A DNA stretch of 64,000 nucleotides from Rhodoferax sp. (GTDB lineage: Bacteria > Pseudomonadota > Gammaproteobacteria > Burkholderiales > Burkholderiaceae_C): NCBI GenBank assembly GCA_031291305.1, contig JARLJH010000004.1, positions 19,244 to 83,243 on the forward strand, in the 5' to 3' direction. The translations under genes and the position numbers were made by a program. Positions 38,932-48,229 of this stretch are shown piece by piece (positions within the stretch are counted from its first letter, which is position 1; each line of letters starts with the position of its first letter). The notes under the pieces were generated by a model. It worked only from the letters and a program-made list of their open reading frames with translations, was not told the DNA's origin and searched no databases.

Positions 38932-39013
38932 TGTCGAAGAGCGTTCCTCGAGAGATTGCTCCCCGTCCATGACCGGTCAGTGACAGACAGGACAGATTTA
39001 GGACGCGATCTAA

Positions 39014-39376
39014 CATGGGGATGTGGAAGCAGTTCTCCGACAAGCTGGCGATCAGGGCCTTGTCGGCGGGCACGATCAGCACGGGGACGGGGTAGTTCTC
39101 GGCAATTTCGCCGCTGGCAACCAGCAGGGTCAGCGCCTCAAGGCGGCGACCGCCTGCGCAGACCTCGAACAGGCCACGTGCGCCCTTCACGACGATCAGG
39201 TTCTGCAGGACGCTGCTTTCCTTGATGGATGCGGCCAGTTCGGCGATGCTCATCTTCGACGTGCTGCCAGCCGAGCGGGCCTGGTAGGTGTCCGACAGGA
39301 TCAGCTTGTTGAAGGGGACGGTGGTGCGGGGGGATGCTTCGATGACGGCTTCGATTTCGGCTTTCGAGAATTTCAT
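39014..39376 (-). pseudogene. parB: parB, 5' part (ParB-N domain, cut by insertion)
   Basis: The ATG at 39376 has AGGAG upstream. 121 codons encode the ParB-N domain: VPFNKLILSDTYQAR, MSIAELAASIKESSVLQNLI, CAGGRRLEAL (the GxRR nucleotide-binding box) and SLSENCFHIPM, where it meets the element. The frame runs on into element DNA to 38393 without a stop, giving a fusion of ~327 codons. A leader hairpin (39400-39419) resembles other island leaders. Confidence 0.88.
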
Positions 39377-39399
39377 GGGAACTCCTGTACGGTTAGAAA

Positions 39400-39419
39400 G
39401 GACAGGCAACGTGCTGTCC
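39400..39419 (-). promoter_or_regulatory. leader hairpin of parB
   Basis: On the minus strand GGACAG pairs with CTGTCC around 8 bases, 23 bases before the ATG and followed by AGGAG. Same hairpin-then-Shine-Dalgarno order as at 40865 and 48230. Confidence 0.55.
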
Positions 39420-39476
39420 ATGCATTCAGAATCTCATGCGCTGCGCGTTCTTCAAGCCCCAACTATGCGATAGCAT

Positions 39477-39890
39477 CGCTCCATACCCCACGGGAAATCG
39501 TACGACAAAATTCAGCCTGAATTCAACGCATTGCTCCGCACCACCTTCGCCAAGCTGCCCATGCCACCGCTGTACGAAGTCCTGTTTTTGTTTTCCGCAC
39601 CACAAGGGCATCTTGCGGAAATCAAGCGGCTTGACCTGCCAGCAGATACACCCAAAGCCACGGTGTACCAATGGCTGTGGATACAGGCGGCGACCGTCAC
39701 CGCGCTTCAGTTCGTGGACATGGCCGATGGCCCGCACCCACAACGCACGTTCAAAGAGGGGCGGCTGCGGTTCGACGACAGGCAAGGCGAACTGTGCTTT
39801 GCCAGCGGTCGAACCGTGCAGCTCTCGACCGAAGTCGACAAGACCCTGCCCCAGTCCCTGATGCGGCTGGTGAATCTGCACCTGAGCTGA
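39477..39890 (+). CDS. hypothetical protein, start unclear
   Basis: The frame is open from a TAG at 39474 to 39890; TTG at 39531 (119 residues) is the only plausible start seen. The product (YEVLFLFSAPQGHLAEIKRL ... ATVYQWLWIQAATVTALQFV) has real-protein composition but no family I recognise. It may be a 5'-truncated gene next to the GGDEF fragment. Confidence 0.45.
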   Translation, partial: RSIPHGKSYDKIQPEFNALLRTTFAKLPMPPLYEVLFLFSAPQGHLAEIKRLDLPADTPKATVYQWLWIQAATVTALQFVDMADGPHPQRTFKEGRLRFDDRQGELCFASGRTVQLSTEVDKTLPQSLMRLVNLHLS

Positions 39891-39904
39891 ATCCCAATCA
39901 ATGA

Positions 39905-40354
39905 TCCGATCCGTCATCTTCAGAAACGACGGGCACGCGAATGTGTTGCGTGATGGTGGACTTGGACGATTTCAAGTCGATCAATGACCAATATGGCCAT
40001 CCCGTTGGCGACGCCGCACTGATTCATTTCGCGAAAACATTGCGCCAGCGCGTCCGCCGAGCGGATGCCATTGCGCAGCTTGGCGGCGACGAGTTTGCAC
40101 TGGTTCTGCACAACGCGAGCGGTAGCTATACGCTGGGCGTACTTGAACGGCTGCAAAAGATGCTGGAGGCATCGCCGCACCCAATCCCTGAAGGATCGGT
40201 GCGCTTGCGTTTCTCGGCAGGTGTCGCCGAGCGACAGGTTGACGAATCGCTGATCGACGCACTCACTCGCGCCAATGCTGCACTGCTGGATGCCAAGCGC
40301 AGTGGCAAAGCCATGGTCAGACTTCACCTGCCACCGGACAGGCCTGGAGGTTGA
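39905..40354 (+). pseudogene. truncated GGDEF (diguanylate cyclase) domain
   Basis: The frame, open from 39905 with an ATG at 39941, encodes CCVMVDLDDFKSINDQYGHP and the LGGDEFALVLH active-site motif, plus the C-terminal half of a GGDEF domain (VAERQVDESL, ALLDAKRSGKAMV). The N-terminal part of the domain and any sensor are missing, so it is probably a remnant. If translated from 39941 it would be a 137-residue protein. Confidence 0.7.
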
Positions 40355-40864
40355 TCATGTGCCGCCGTCTTGACGCGGCTCGTGAAACTACCTGGACTCG
40401 GCGGGTCGTGAATACCTCGCCATCAAGTCTCCACCAACAATCCACCCGTTTTACCGAGGATTGCACAGAACAAATCGCACAGGTACTCGCCGTCGCCTTC
40501 GCGGAAAGGCACACTGATCCAGCACCTTGGCCTCGGCCAAAGCGCGCTCATCGGAGCGCTCCTGGGTCAGCTCGGGCGTTGCGGTCGTTACCCGCCTTCG
40601 TTGTTGGCGCAGCGCCTTGAAGCTGGCGCTGCCATCGGTGTAGGGGCGCTTGCCTCAACCCCGCTCATCCGCTTGCCATCGTCCAACGGCAGGCTTTTGC
40701 CTGTTCAGTTCATAGCCCTTTGAGCCCGTCAGCTTCTCACGAAGCCCCGACGTGCTCGCATTCATCCACGGGGGCATTCCTGGCCCTCTCATTCATTCCC
40801 ACCCGGGGAGCACGTCTCCCCACTGGGTGGCTGTGTTCCCCATTTTTCTTTGGAGAACACACCC
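40355..40864 (+). promoter_or_regulatory. structured upstream region of the methyltransferase-helicase gene
   Basis: No gene is seen. It contains the 22-base island motif (40575-40596, three mismatches to copy 1), the hairpin GGGGAGCACGTCTCCCC (40805-40821), and TTGGAGAACACACCC leading to the ATG at 40865. The same sequence of hairpin and GGAGAACACC is found before 48230, 48958 and 50986. Confidence 0.6.
40575..40596 (+). repeat. 22-base island motif, copy 2 (3 mismatches)
   Basis: Contains GCGTTGCGGTCGTTACCCGC, matching the motif at 28390-28411 with three changes. It lies 269 bases before the methyltransferase-helicase start. Confidence 0.65.
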
Positions 40865-43800
40865 ATGGTACGTATTACCGCGCCTTCCCTCTGGCTACCC
40901 GGGTTCAGTCCGGAGCCGTCCGAGTCCCCTGCTCTTTTGATCGAGATTGAACCGGCAGATTCAGACCCGGTTTCCACCGATGCGAACGACTTTTCAGGCG
41001 AACTGGCAACTGAACCGGCACGCCAACGCAGCAACTGGCGCGTGGTCACCGGCGCCGCAGAAACGGCAACACGCAACCTGTGGTCGCAGCTGACCCGCGC
41101 CGAACTGCGGAACCTTGGCGGCAGCGTCACCAAGTTCGAGGCCAATCTGGCCGCGATCAAGGTGCTGCACCAGATTGAGACCGAGCAACGCCCGGCCACA
41201 CCGGACGAACGCAGCACCATGCTTCGCTACACCGGCTGGGGCGGCTTACCCGTCAGCTTCAACCTTGAAGCCGAAGAAGCTGCCTGGGCCAAACGTGCAC
41301 GGCAATTGAGTGTCTTGCTGACCCCGAATGAGTACGAATCAGCCCGTGCATCGGTCAACAACAGCCATTACACCGAGGTCCATGTGATCGAGGCTATGTG
41401 GCAGGCGGTGCAGCGCTTCGGCTTTTCTGGCGGGCGTATTCTAGAGCCCGCTGCGGGCATCGGTCACTTCGTTGGCGCAATGCCTACTGCCATAGCGGAA
41501 CAAAGCAGCGTCACCGCTGTCGAGATCGATCAGTTGTCCGGTCGCATGCTGCAAGCGCTGTATGCACCGGGCGGCGTAGATGTGCGGATTTCTCCCTTCG
41601 AGAAAACCCCGCTCGCCGACAACTGGTTCGACTTGGTGATCGGCAACGTACCATTCGGCAAATACCAGGTCGCCGACGTGAGCAACCGGGCCTACGCCCG
41701 CTTCAGCATCCACAACTACTTCTTCGGCCGCGCGCTGGACCTGGTGCGGCCCGGTGGGCTGGTGTGCCTGATCACCACCAGCTACACGATGGATGCACAG
41801 GATGCGAGCGTGCGCCACTACCTGGGGGCCCAAGCCCAGTTGCTGGGCGCGATCCGGCTCCCCCGGGGCGCCTTTGCGGGCATCGCGTCCACCGACGTGC
41901 AGACCGACATCCTGTTCCTGCGCAAGCGGCAGCGGGCCGAGCAAATCGACGACACCTGGCTGGACCTCAATGTAGTGCCCGAGATATTGCGCGACCCGCA
42001 GTGCTATCAGAAATACCTGCAGATCAATGCCTGGTATGCCAAGCACCCTGAGTTCTGCATAGGCCGGATTCGGCAGGAAAGCAACGGCTACGAGGAAGTG
42101 CCTGTCGCAGTATTCGACGGTGACCTGGAAGCCGCGTTACCCGAACGGGTGGCCTTGCTCCCTTCAGATGTCTACCAGGCGCTGGCGCGGAAGCCGGTTG
42201 CTTTGCGCGTGGTGGTGCCATCTGAGCCCGGTGCCCGCCCAGGCAGCTACCGCCTCCACCAGGGACGGGTGCACCGGGTCGACGGCAGCGAGATGGCTGA
42301 TGTGCATGGCATGCTCAACGCCACGCAGCGAGGCCGGATCACCGGCATGTGCGCGATTCGGGACTACGCACGGACTTTGCTGGACGCTCAATTGTCCGAA
42401 GGCAACGACGGGCGTCTGGGTCATCTGCGGGCTTTGCTCAACGGCACTTACGACCGCTTCATCACGAAATACGGTTGCCTGAGCACCCGGGCCACTGCGC
42501 TGGCGTTCCGGCGCGACCCGGACTACCCGCTGCTGCTGTCGCTGGAGCACTACGACGAAGAGTCGGACACCGCCAAGAAAGCGGCGCTGTTCACACGGCG
42601 TACGTTGACACGGGTAGTGGAGCCAACCACGGCGGGGGAACCGACCGAGGCGCTGGCGGCGTCCATCCAATGGCGTGGCCGGGTTGATCCCGCCTACATG
42701 GCCGGATTGCTGGCCGCGCCCGAAGATGCTGTGCTGCAGGCGCTGGCCGAGGCCGGACAGGTCTTTCTTGACCCAGCGGATAGCGATTGGAAAACCGCCG
42801 ACGACTACCTGTCGGGCAACGTGAAGGCCAAGCTCAAGCAGGCTGTGATGTCGGGCAGCGCCTACCGGCGCAATATCGACGCGCTGGAACAGGTGCAACC
42901 CGAAGACCTGCCGCCAGCGTCCATCGAACCCCGCCTGGGCGCGGTCTGGATTCCCGCCATGGACGTCGAGGCTTTCGTCCAGGAAGTTCTGGAGCTCAAG
43001 GACTGCCAGGTCAGCTATTCGGCCGAGGCCGGAGCCTGGTCAGTGCGCTATGGCGAGTGGGAAGCGCGCCAGAATGTGAAGGTGACGCAGGAGTTTGGCA
43101 CCTCGCGCATGAACGGCATCGAACTGGTGCAATGCGCACTGAACGTGCAGGTGCCCACGGTACGCGACCCGGACCCCGAGACGGACAGGTATGTCGTCAA
43201 CTCTGATGAAACGCTGGCCGCACGCGAGAAACTGGGCCTGATCAAAGACCGCTTTGCTGCCTGGGCCTTTGAGGACACGGTGCGGCGAGAAAAGCTGTGC
43301 CGGATTTACAACGAGCTGTTCAACGCCACCCGGCCACGACAGTTCAATGGTTCCCACTTGAAGTTGCCGGGATTCTCCCGCTGCTTCACGCTACATCCGC
43401 ACCAGTTGGATTCCGTCTGGCGCATCGTGCAGTCTGGCAACACCGGGCTGTTCCATGTGGTCGGTGCGGGCAAGACGGCAGTGTGCGTGATCGCCAGCAT
43501 GGAACTGCGTCGGCTGGGTTTCATCACCAAGCCCTGCCACGTGGTACCGAATCACATGCTCTCGCAGTACACCGCGGAGTTTGTCCGGCTCTACCCGAAC
43601 GCGTCGGTGCTGATGGCCAGCAAGGAAGACCTGGAGGGCGACCGCCGGCGGAAGCTGGTGTCGCGCATCGCCACGGGCGATTGGGACGCAGTGGTCATCA
43701 CGCACTCAAGCTTTGAGCGCATCAAGATGTCGCCGCAATTCACCGAAACGTTTATCAAGGAGATCATTCATGAGTTAGAAATGGCAGTACGCGCAGAAAA

Positions 43801-45856
43801 GAGCAATGACAAGTCCAACCGGATCGTCAAGCAACTGGAGGCAATGAAGAAGAACTGGGCAGCCAGGCTGGAACGGCTGCTGGCGGACCAGAAGAAGGAT
43901 GACCTGCTCACCTGGGAACTGCTGGGCATTGACTGCCTTTTCGTCGATGAGGCTCATCTGCACAAGAACCTGTACCGATTCACCAAGATGACACGGGTCG
44001 CGGGTTTGCCCTTGACCAGCTCGGAACGCGCGTTCGATCTGTTCCTGAAGACGCGCTACACCATGAAAATCCATGGACATGCCCAGCGTGGGGTGGTGTT
44101 TGCAACGGCAACGCCAGTGGCCAACACCATGGCGGAGATCCACACCATGATGCGTTACCTGCAGCCAAACCGGCTGGAGGAACTCGGGCTGCAGCAGTTC
44201 GATGCCTGGGCTGCCACCTTCGGTGAGAGCGTCACGGCGCTGGAGATCGCACCGGATGGCAGTGGATACCGCATGCACACGCGGTTTGCACGGTTCATCA
44301 ATGTGCCCGAGTTGATGGCGGTGTTTGGTGAAGTGGCCGACATCCGCACGGCGGAAATGCTGAACTTGCCAGTCCCGCCATTACGCGGGGGCAAAGCACG
44401 CATCGTGGCCTGCCCATCCAGCAAGGCGCTCAAGGCCTTTGTGGAAACACTGGTGCTGCGGGCGGAAGCCGTCCGAAGCGGCCATGTGAAGCCGCAGGAC
44501 GACAACATGCTTGCGATCACCACGGATGGCCGCAAGGCTGCGCTGGATTTCCGGCTGGTGGCACCGCTGGCCAAGTTTGATACCAAGGGCAAGGTGGTCG
44601 CCTGCGTAGGTGAGGTGATGGACATCTGGCGCAGGAGTACGGACTTCCGCGGTGCCCAGATGGTGTTTTGCGATCTGTCATCGCCCAAGGGGGACAAAGG
44701 GTTCAGCGTCTATGACGATTTGCGGCAAAGGCTGATCGAAGCAGGTCTGCCTGAGAAGGACATCGCCTTTGTGCACGATGCCGACACCGACGTCCAGAAA
44801 GCCACGCTGTTCAAGGCGGTGCGTGATGGACGGATCCGGGTGCTGCTCGGCTCGACGGCGAAGATGGGTGTTGGCACCAATGTGCAGACCCGGTTGTGCG
44901 CCTTACACCACCTCGATGCGCCCTGGCGTCCCTGCGACGTCGAGCAAAGAGAGGGGCGCATCCTGCGCCAGGGCAATGAGTGTGAGGACGTGGAGATATT
45001 CAGGTACGTGACAGAGCAAAGCTTTGATGCGTACCTGTGGCAAACGCTGGAAACCAAGGCACGATTCATTGCCCAGGTGATGAAGGGTGACAAGGGCATC
45101 CGGTCACTCGAAGATGTGGAACTGGCAACCCTGTCGTATGCCGAGGTCAAAGCCCTTGCTTCCGGCAATCCGCTGGTGATCGAAAAAGCTGGTGTGGACG
45201 CGGAAGTGGCCAAACTGTCAACGCTGTTCTCGGTGTGGCGCAACCAGCGCTACGCCAATGAAAGCGAGGTGGGACGGCTGCCGATGATGATCGAAGCCCT
45301 GGAGAAGAAGATTGCACTGTATGCCCAGGACGTGGCGCGGGTTGAGCCACAAACCATGCAGGGAATTGCCCTGGAACTGGCTGGTCGGCCCGTCACAGGA
45401 CCGGACGCCGTGGGGGAAGTCCTGCGGGGTCTGGTCAAGGCAGCCAAAGAAGAGGTGCGCACCGGTACCCGGATGATTGAACGGGTGGTCGGCCGGTTTG
45501 GCGGATTTGACCTGGGCATCCTTGCGGCACGCGGCGAGGAAGTGCCCAACCTGTACCTGTCAGGCCATTGCCTGTACAACGCCGAACCGTACCAAACAGG
45601 GCCCGCCCTCGTGGCCGCACTGATGGCGGCGCTGGAATCGGTGGTCAAGCACCACACCGATGCAGTTGTGCAATTGGAGGTGCGGCGCAAGCGGCTGGAA
45701 GACATCCGGCTGGAGCTGGCTCGGACCTTTGAACACGAAGGCCGTCTGGTGAATCTGCTCGCCCGTCAGCGAGAGCTGCTCAAGCAGCTTGATCTGGACA
45801 AGGATGAAGCGGGCAGCGCGAAGGTTGATGCCGAAGAGGTGCGACAGGCAGCTTGA
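40865..45856 (+). CDS. DarB-like DNA methyltransferase-helicase (1,663 aa)
   Basis: A giant two-enzyme protein. The N-terminal N6-adenine methyltransferase has motif I ILEPAAGIGHF (residue ~191) and a motif IV variant VIGNVPFGKY (~260), with Val in place of the usual Pro. A superfamily 2 helicase follows: HVVGAGKTA (Walker A, ~866), FVDEAHLHKN (DEAH, ~1027), FATATPVAN (motif III) and EQREGRILRQGN (motif VI, ~1362); a coiled coil ends the protein. The layout resembles phage P1 DarB and other anti-restriction proteins of mobile elements. The ATG at 40865 follows GGAG. Protection of the island DNA on entry is inferred. Confidence 0.85.
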   Translation: MVRITAPSLWLPGFSPEPSESPALLIEIEPADSDPVSTDANDFSGELATEPARQRSNWRVVTGAAETATRNLWSQLTRAELRNLGGSVTKFEANLAAIKVLHQIETEQRPATPDERSTMLRYTGWGGLPVSFNLEAEEAAWAKRARQLSVLLTPNEYESARASVNNSHYTEVHVIEAMWQAVQRFGFSGGRILEPAAGIGHFVGAMPTAIAEQSSVTAVEIDQLSGRMLQALYAPGGVDVRISPFEKTPLADNWFDLVIGNVPFGKYQVADVSNRAYARFSIHNYFFGRALDLVRPGGLVCLITTSYTMDAQDASVRHYLGAQAQLLGAIRLPRGAFAGIASTDVQTDILFLRKRQRAEQIDDTWLDLNVVPEILRDPQCYQKYLQINAWYAKHPEFCIGRIRQESNGYEEVPVAVFDGDLEAALPERVALLPSDVYQALARKPVALRVVVPSEPGARPGSYRLHQGRVHRVDGSEMADVHGMLNATQRGRITGMCAIRDYARTLLDAQLSEGNDGRLGHLRALLNGTYDRFITKYGCLSTRATALAFRRDPDYPLLLSLEHYDEESDTAKKAALFTRRTLTRVVEPTTAGEPTEALAASIQWRGRVDPAYMAGLLAAPEDAVLQALAEAGQVFLDPADSDWKTADDYLSGNVKAKLKQAVMSGSAYRRNIDALEQVQPEDLPPASIEPRLGAVWIPAMDVEAFVQEVLELKDCQVSYSAEAGAWSVRYGEWEARQNVKVTQEFGTSRMNGIELVQCALNVQVPTVRDPDPETDRYVVNSDETLAAREKLGLIKDRFAAWAFEDTVRREKLCRIYNELFNATRPRQFNGSHLKLPGFSRCFTLHPHQLDSVWRIVQSGNTGLFHVVGAGKTAVCVIASMELRRLGFITKPCHVVPNHMLSQYTAEFVRLYPNASVLMASKEDLEGDRRRKLVSRIATGDWDAVVITHSSFERIKMSPQFTETFIKEIIHELEMAVRAEKSNDKSNRIVKQLEAMKKNWAARLERLLADQKKDDLLTWELLGIDCLFVDEAHLHKNLYRFTKMTRVAGLPLTSSERAFDLFLKTRYTMKIHGHAQRGVVFATATPVANTMAEIHTMMRYLQPNRLEELGLQQFDAWAATFGESVTALEIAPDGSGYRMHTRFARFINVPELMAVFGEVADIRTAEMLNLPVPPLRGGKARIVACPSSKALKAFVETLVLRAEAVRSGHVKPQDDNMLAITTDGRKAALDFRLVAPLAKFDTKGKVVACVGEVMDIWRRSTDFRGAQMVFCDLSSPKGDKGFSVYDDLRQRLIEAGLPEKDIAFVHDADTDVQKATLFKAVRDGRIRVLLGSTAKMGVGTNVQTRLCALHHLDAPWRPCDVEQREGRILRQGNECEDVEIFRYVTEQSFDAYLWQTLETKARFIAQVMKGDKGIRSLEDVELATLSYAEVKALASGNPLVIEKAGVDAEVAKLSTLFSVWRNQRYANESEVGRLPMMIEALEKKIALYAQDVARVEPQTMQGIALELAGRPVTGPDAVGEVLRGLVKAAKEEVRTGTRMIERVVGRFGGFDLGILAARGEEVPNLYLSGHCLYNAEPYQTGPALVAALMAALESVVKHHTDAVVQLEVRRKRLEDIRLELARTFEHEGRLVNLLARQRELLKQLDLDKDEAGSAKVDAEEVRQAA

Positions 45857-45863
45857 TCAAGTT

Positions 45864-45900
45864 GACCCCCATGGCTGAAAAGCGATGGGGGTCTTTTTTT
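45864..45900 (+). terminator. Rho-independent terminator after the DarB-like gene
   Basis: GACCCCCAT pairs with ATGGGGGTC, followed by seven T. Confidence 0.9.
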
Positions 45901-46065
45901 GTGCGTGTTTATCCACAGAGGCTGTGGACAAGCAGGTCCCGGCAAGCCGACAACCCGCGTCTGGCAATGGTACGACTGGCCTGCCCGTAAATTGGGCATG
46001 CCCAGAGAACGAGCTGCAAAACTTTCGACAGCGATCAACCAATGCCGACCGTCAGCCCCCCTGAC

Positions 46066-46476
46066 TCACCCGTTGGCCGCCTGAAATGCGGCTTGCACAG
46101 CGCGCACCAGCGAAGGATGCAAGGTGCCAAGCTTGGGCGTCTGGCCATGTGGTGCCGCAGGCGGCACGGAGAACCACTCTGTCGTATACGGAAGATCGAT
46201 CGTTTGCTTTAAATCGAACTTGGTGTCATAGCTGAGACCCGCTGCCTCATATGCCGCCAGATTGCGGTCACGCAGGATGGCAAATTCGCCTCGGTGCAGG
46301 GTGGTCGTGCGTTGGCTGGTACCGTAGGCAACTCGAACGTGAAACTGCGGCGCATCGTCGTCAAATACCGCCAGAATCAGCGCTGGTCGTGGTTTCGGGC
46401 GCGGGTTGACATCGTCGGGGAAGTGGCACCACACAATCTCGCCAGCAGTGGGTTCGTCCCACCACTGCTGCATCAT
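46066..46476 (-). CDS. PemK/MazF-like toxin
   Basis: A 136-residue protein with GEIVWCHFPDDVNPRPKPRPALI near the N-terminus, the PemK/MazF core where the Arg-Pro-rich loop contributes to RNA cleavage. It is larger than typical MazF (~110), with a helical tail. It starts inside the last codons of the antitoxin gene (4-base overlap). Confidence 0.75.
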   Translation of the reverse strand: MMQQWWDEPTAGEIVWCHFPDDVNPRPKPRPALILAVFDDDAPQFHVRVAYGTSQRTTTLHRGEFAILRDRNLAAYEAAGLSYDTKFDLKQTIDLPYTTEWFSVPPAAPHGQTPKLGTLHPSLVRAVQAAFQAANG

Positions 46477-46760
46477 GTCAACGCCACCTCGAACAGGCTG
46501 GAGCGCACTGAACGCTTCTTGCCCTGCGGAACACGCTTCTTGATCTGGCGTACTTGGGCCACGGTCAGCGGACCATCATCGGCCTCATACTGCGGCAGCA
46601 GCTTGACGGCCATGGTGTGCAGTGCAATGTGGATAGCCTGAGTCTCATCGACGCCGAGTCGTTCCGCCACGCGTTTTGCGGTTTCGCGCGTCACGCCCGT
46701 GGCGCTGTCGACGGTACGGTAGCGGAAGGCGATCTGGTCGGCAGCGGCACGGGTGTTCAT
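46473..46760 (-). CDS. antitoxin partner of the PemK-like toxin
   Basis: A 95-residue protein with an N-terminal segment (RYRTVDSATGVTRETAKRVA) that may bind DNA and a basic C-terminus (QIKKRVPQGKKRSVRSSLF). Position directly before the toxin with overlap, and the palindromic operator upstream, support the antitoxin role; the family is not clearly recognised. Confidence 0.65.
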   Translation of the reverse strand: MNTRAAADQIAFRYRTVDSATGVTRETAKRVAERLGVDETQAIHIALHTMAVKLLPQYEADDGPLTVAQVRQIKKRVPQGKKRSVRSSLFEVALT

Positions 46761-46780
46761 TGTGAAATCTCCTTGTTTTG

Positions 46781-46797
46781 GATATCTTTAAGATATC
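46781..46797 (-). promoter_or_regulatory. palindromic operator and promoter of the PemK-like pair
   Basis: GATATCTTTAAGATATC is a perfect inverted repeat about one base. On the minus strand TTGACA, 17 bases, then TATCTT gives -35 and -10 boxes, with the -10 inside the palindrome. This suits autorepression. Confidence 0.7.
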
Positions 46798-47110
46798 TCA
46801 AAAAGCATCCCTTGTCAAGGTCTAACCTATCACTCGCTGTCCACATCGCGGGTGTTCATTTCCCGGAATTGCCGCGTCAAAAAGGCTGAATCCTCATGCG
46901 TTTGCGAAAGCAGACCCGTCGCCAAGAACCACCTGGGCTTGAACCATTGGATCTTCCTATCAACCAATGCAAAGACTATCTACCAGTTGGATTGAATCCA
47001 TGTCAGCCTCTACAGACGACCCGTAAAAGTAAATTCCAGAGCATCAAATTATTGAGGACAATACTCGCCTGGCAAAAATAGATTCGCCAGATAACAAAAT
47101 AGGAATACAA

Positions 47111-47440
47111 ATGGCAACTGCGAAGAAAGTGGCTCCCAAGGCTGCAACGACAACAAAGAAAGTAACGGCTCCCGCGAAGGCACCAAAGCCCGCTGCGAAA
47201 GCCCCCGCCAAAAAGGCACCCGTGTCCAAGACAGCCAAGGCCATTGCCAAACTGACGACAAACATCGCCAAGCTGACCGAGCGCAAAAACAAGATCGCTG
47301 CAGAAATCAACACGCTGCGTGATCAGCGCACTGCACTGAAGGTTGCGCCTGCTGTTGCAGCACCTGTGGCGCCCAAGGCAAAGCCCGCTGCTAAAGCGGC
47401 TGCCCCGGCCAAGAAGGCAAAACCGGCTGCGAAGAAGTAA
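47111..47440 (+). CDS. histone H1-like Lys/Ala/Pro-rich DNA-binding protein
   Basis: A 109-residue protein. Residues 1-40 and 80-109 are AK/PAKA repeats like AlgP and H1-like proteins of Betaproteobacteria; the middle (IAKLTTNIAKLTERKNKIAA) is a short coiled coil. It should bind DNA without sequence preference and may compact or silence island DNA. A strong terminator follows. Confidence 0.85.
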   Translation: MATAKKVAPKAATTTKKVTAPAKAPKPAAKAPAKKAPVSKTAKAIAKLTTNIAKLTERKNKIAAEINTLRDQRTALKVAPAVAAPVAPKAKPAAKAAAPAKKAKPAAKK

Positions 47441-47470
47441 TTTGGATACGCGGCTCTGTCGCCCAATACG

Positions 47471-47496
47471 AAAGGCCCTTCGGGGCCTTTTCTTTT
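47471..47496 (+). terminator. terminator after the H1-like gene
   Basis: AAAGGCCC pairs with GGGCCTTT around TTCG, followed by TCTTTT. Confidence 0.85.
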
Positions 47497-48229
47497 GCGT
47501 GTACCGCAATCTGGTTGCCGCGGCCCATCCACATTGGGTGAACAGACCGTCTGGGAGTTATCCACCCATTTGCGCGTGACCATCTTGAGTCGGGGTCCAT
47601 GTTTTCCACAGAGACAACAGAACCTGATCGAACTCCCCGAAAACGATGCTGTCGCAAAAAGCGGCTCATCAATTGATCTGCCGAGCTTGTCATGCACCAC
47701 CCAAAAACACCCGATGTTGCGGGCGCTTCGGGGTGGTATCGCCCTGCCTGTTGCGGCACATCCTTGATCACTCGCCACCTCCCGAGCCACACTGCTAGGG
47801 CTATCCGTGGGCATCGAGCCTGCACAGCCTTCATCAGAGGATTCCTGTCCTCCTGAAGTCCAGTATGACTGGCGTCGCAGTCGTTACCTGCCTTTGAAAG
47901 AGTCCGGGCTTTCGCCTGGTCAGGCCATACGCTTTATGCGCATGGCTTCGTGATCCGTTCAGCCCCAGGCTGACCACTGTGCTTGCCGTTAAACCCTCGG
48001 GCTTGACGGCATGCAATGCCGTGCGCGGTGACATCTTGCATGTCATTGCAGTTCGGCATCGATAGAAGGCTCCCGTTCGAAAGAACCGGGGGTTTTCGTT
48101 TTCATGGCATACCGAAAGGTGTCGCCACCAAGCTGCTCGGCCATCTATGGCCCGAGCATTCCCGAACGGGGAACTCCAAGTTCCCCGCCGGGGATGGGTG
48201 TTCCCCTTCTGACCCTGAAGGAGAGCACC
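47497..48229 (+). promoter_or_regulatory. long noncoding region with motif and leader hairpins
   Basis: No convincing gene. It holds the 22-base motif (47871-47892) and two hairpins before the ATG at 48230: GGGGAACTCCAAGTTCCCC (48168-48186) and GGGGATGGGTGTTCCCC (48190-48206), then GGAGAGCACC. A CCCGTTC...GAACCGGG hairpin with T-rich tail at ~48073-48102 may end an upstream transcript. Confidence 0.6.
47871..47892 (+). repeat. 22-base island motif, copy 3
   Basis: Contains GCGTCGCAGTCGTTACCTGC, identical over 22 bases to copy 1 at 28390-28411; lies 338 bases before the ATG at 48230. Confidence 0.75.

Larger units (their letters stand above)
33358..39013 (-). mobile_element. 5.66 kb Tn554/RIT-like recombinase element inserted in parB
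   Basis: The element separates codons for FHIPM and HPADEY of ParB. It encodes, on the minus strand, three overlapping tyrosine-recombinase genes (385, 602 and 626 residues) and a DUF6262 protein. Together these match the tnpA-tnpB-tnpC logic of Tn554 and the recombinase-in-trio layout. The flanks share only ATG (CAT on plus), so any target duplication is at most 3 bp. The outer ends show a weak inverted match (TTAGGTC / TTAGATC). No cargo gene is carried. Confidence 0.82.

Noticed and set aside
33355-39016. Target-site duplication of the parB element longer than 3 bp
   Set aside because: Only CAT is shared between flanks; the next bases differ on both sides.
37546-39225. 559-codon plus-strand frame over the first recombinase
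   Set aside because: Antisense to the gene holding the complete Arg-His-Arg-His-Tyr set; composition is that of a shadow.
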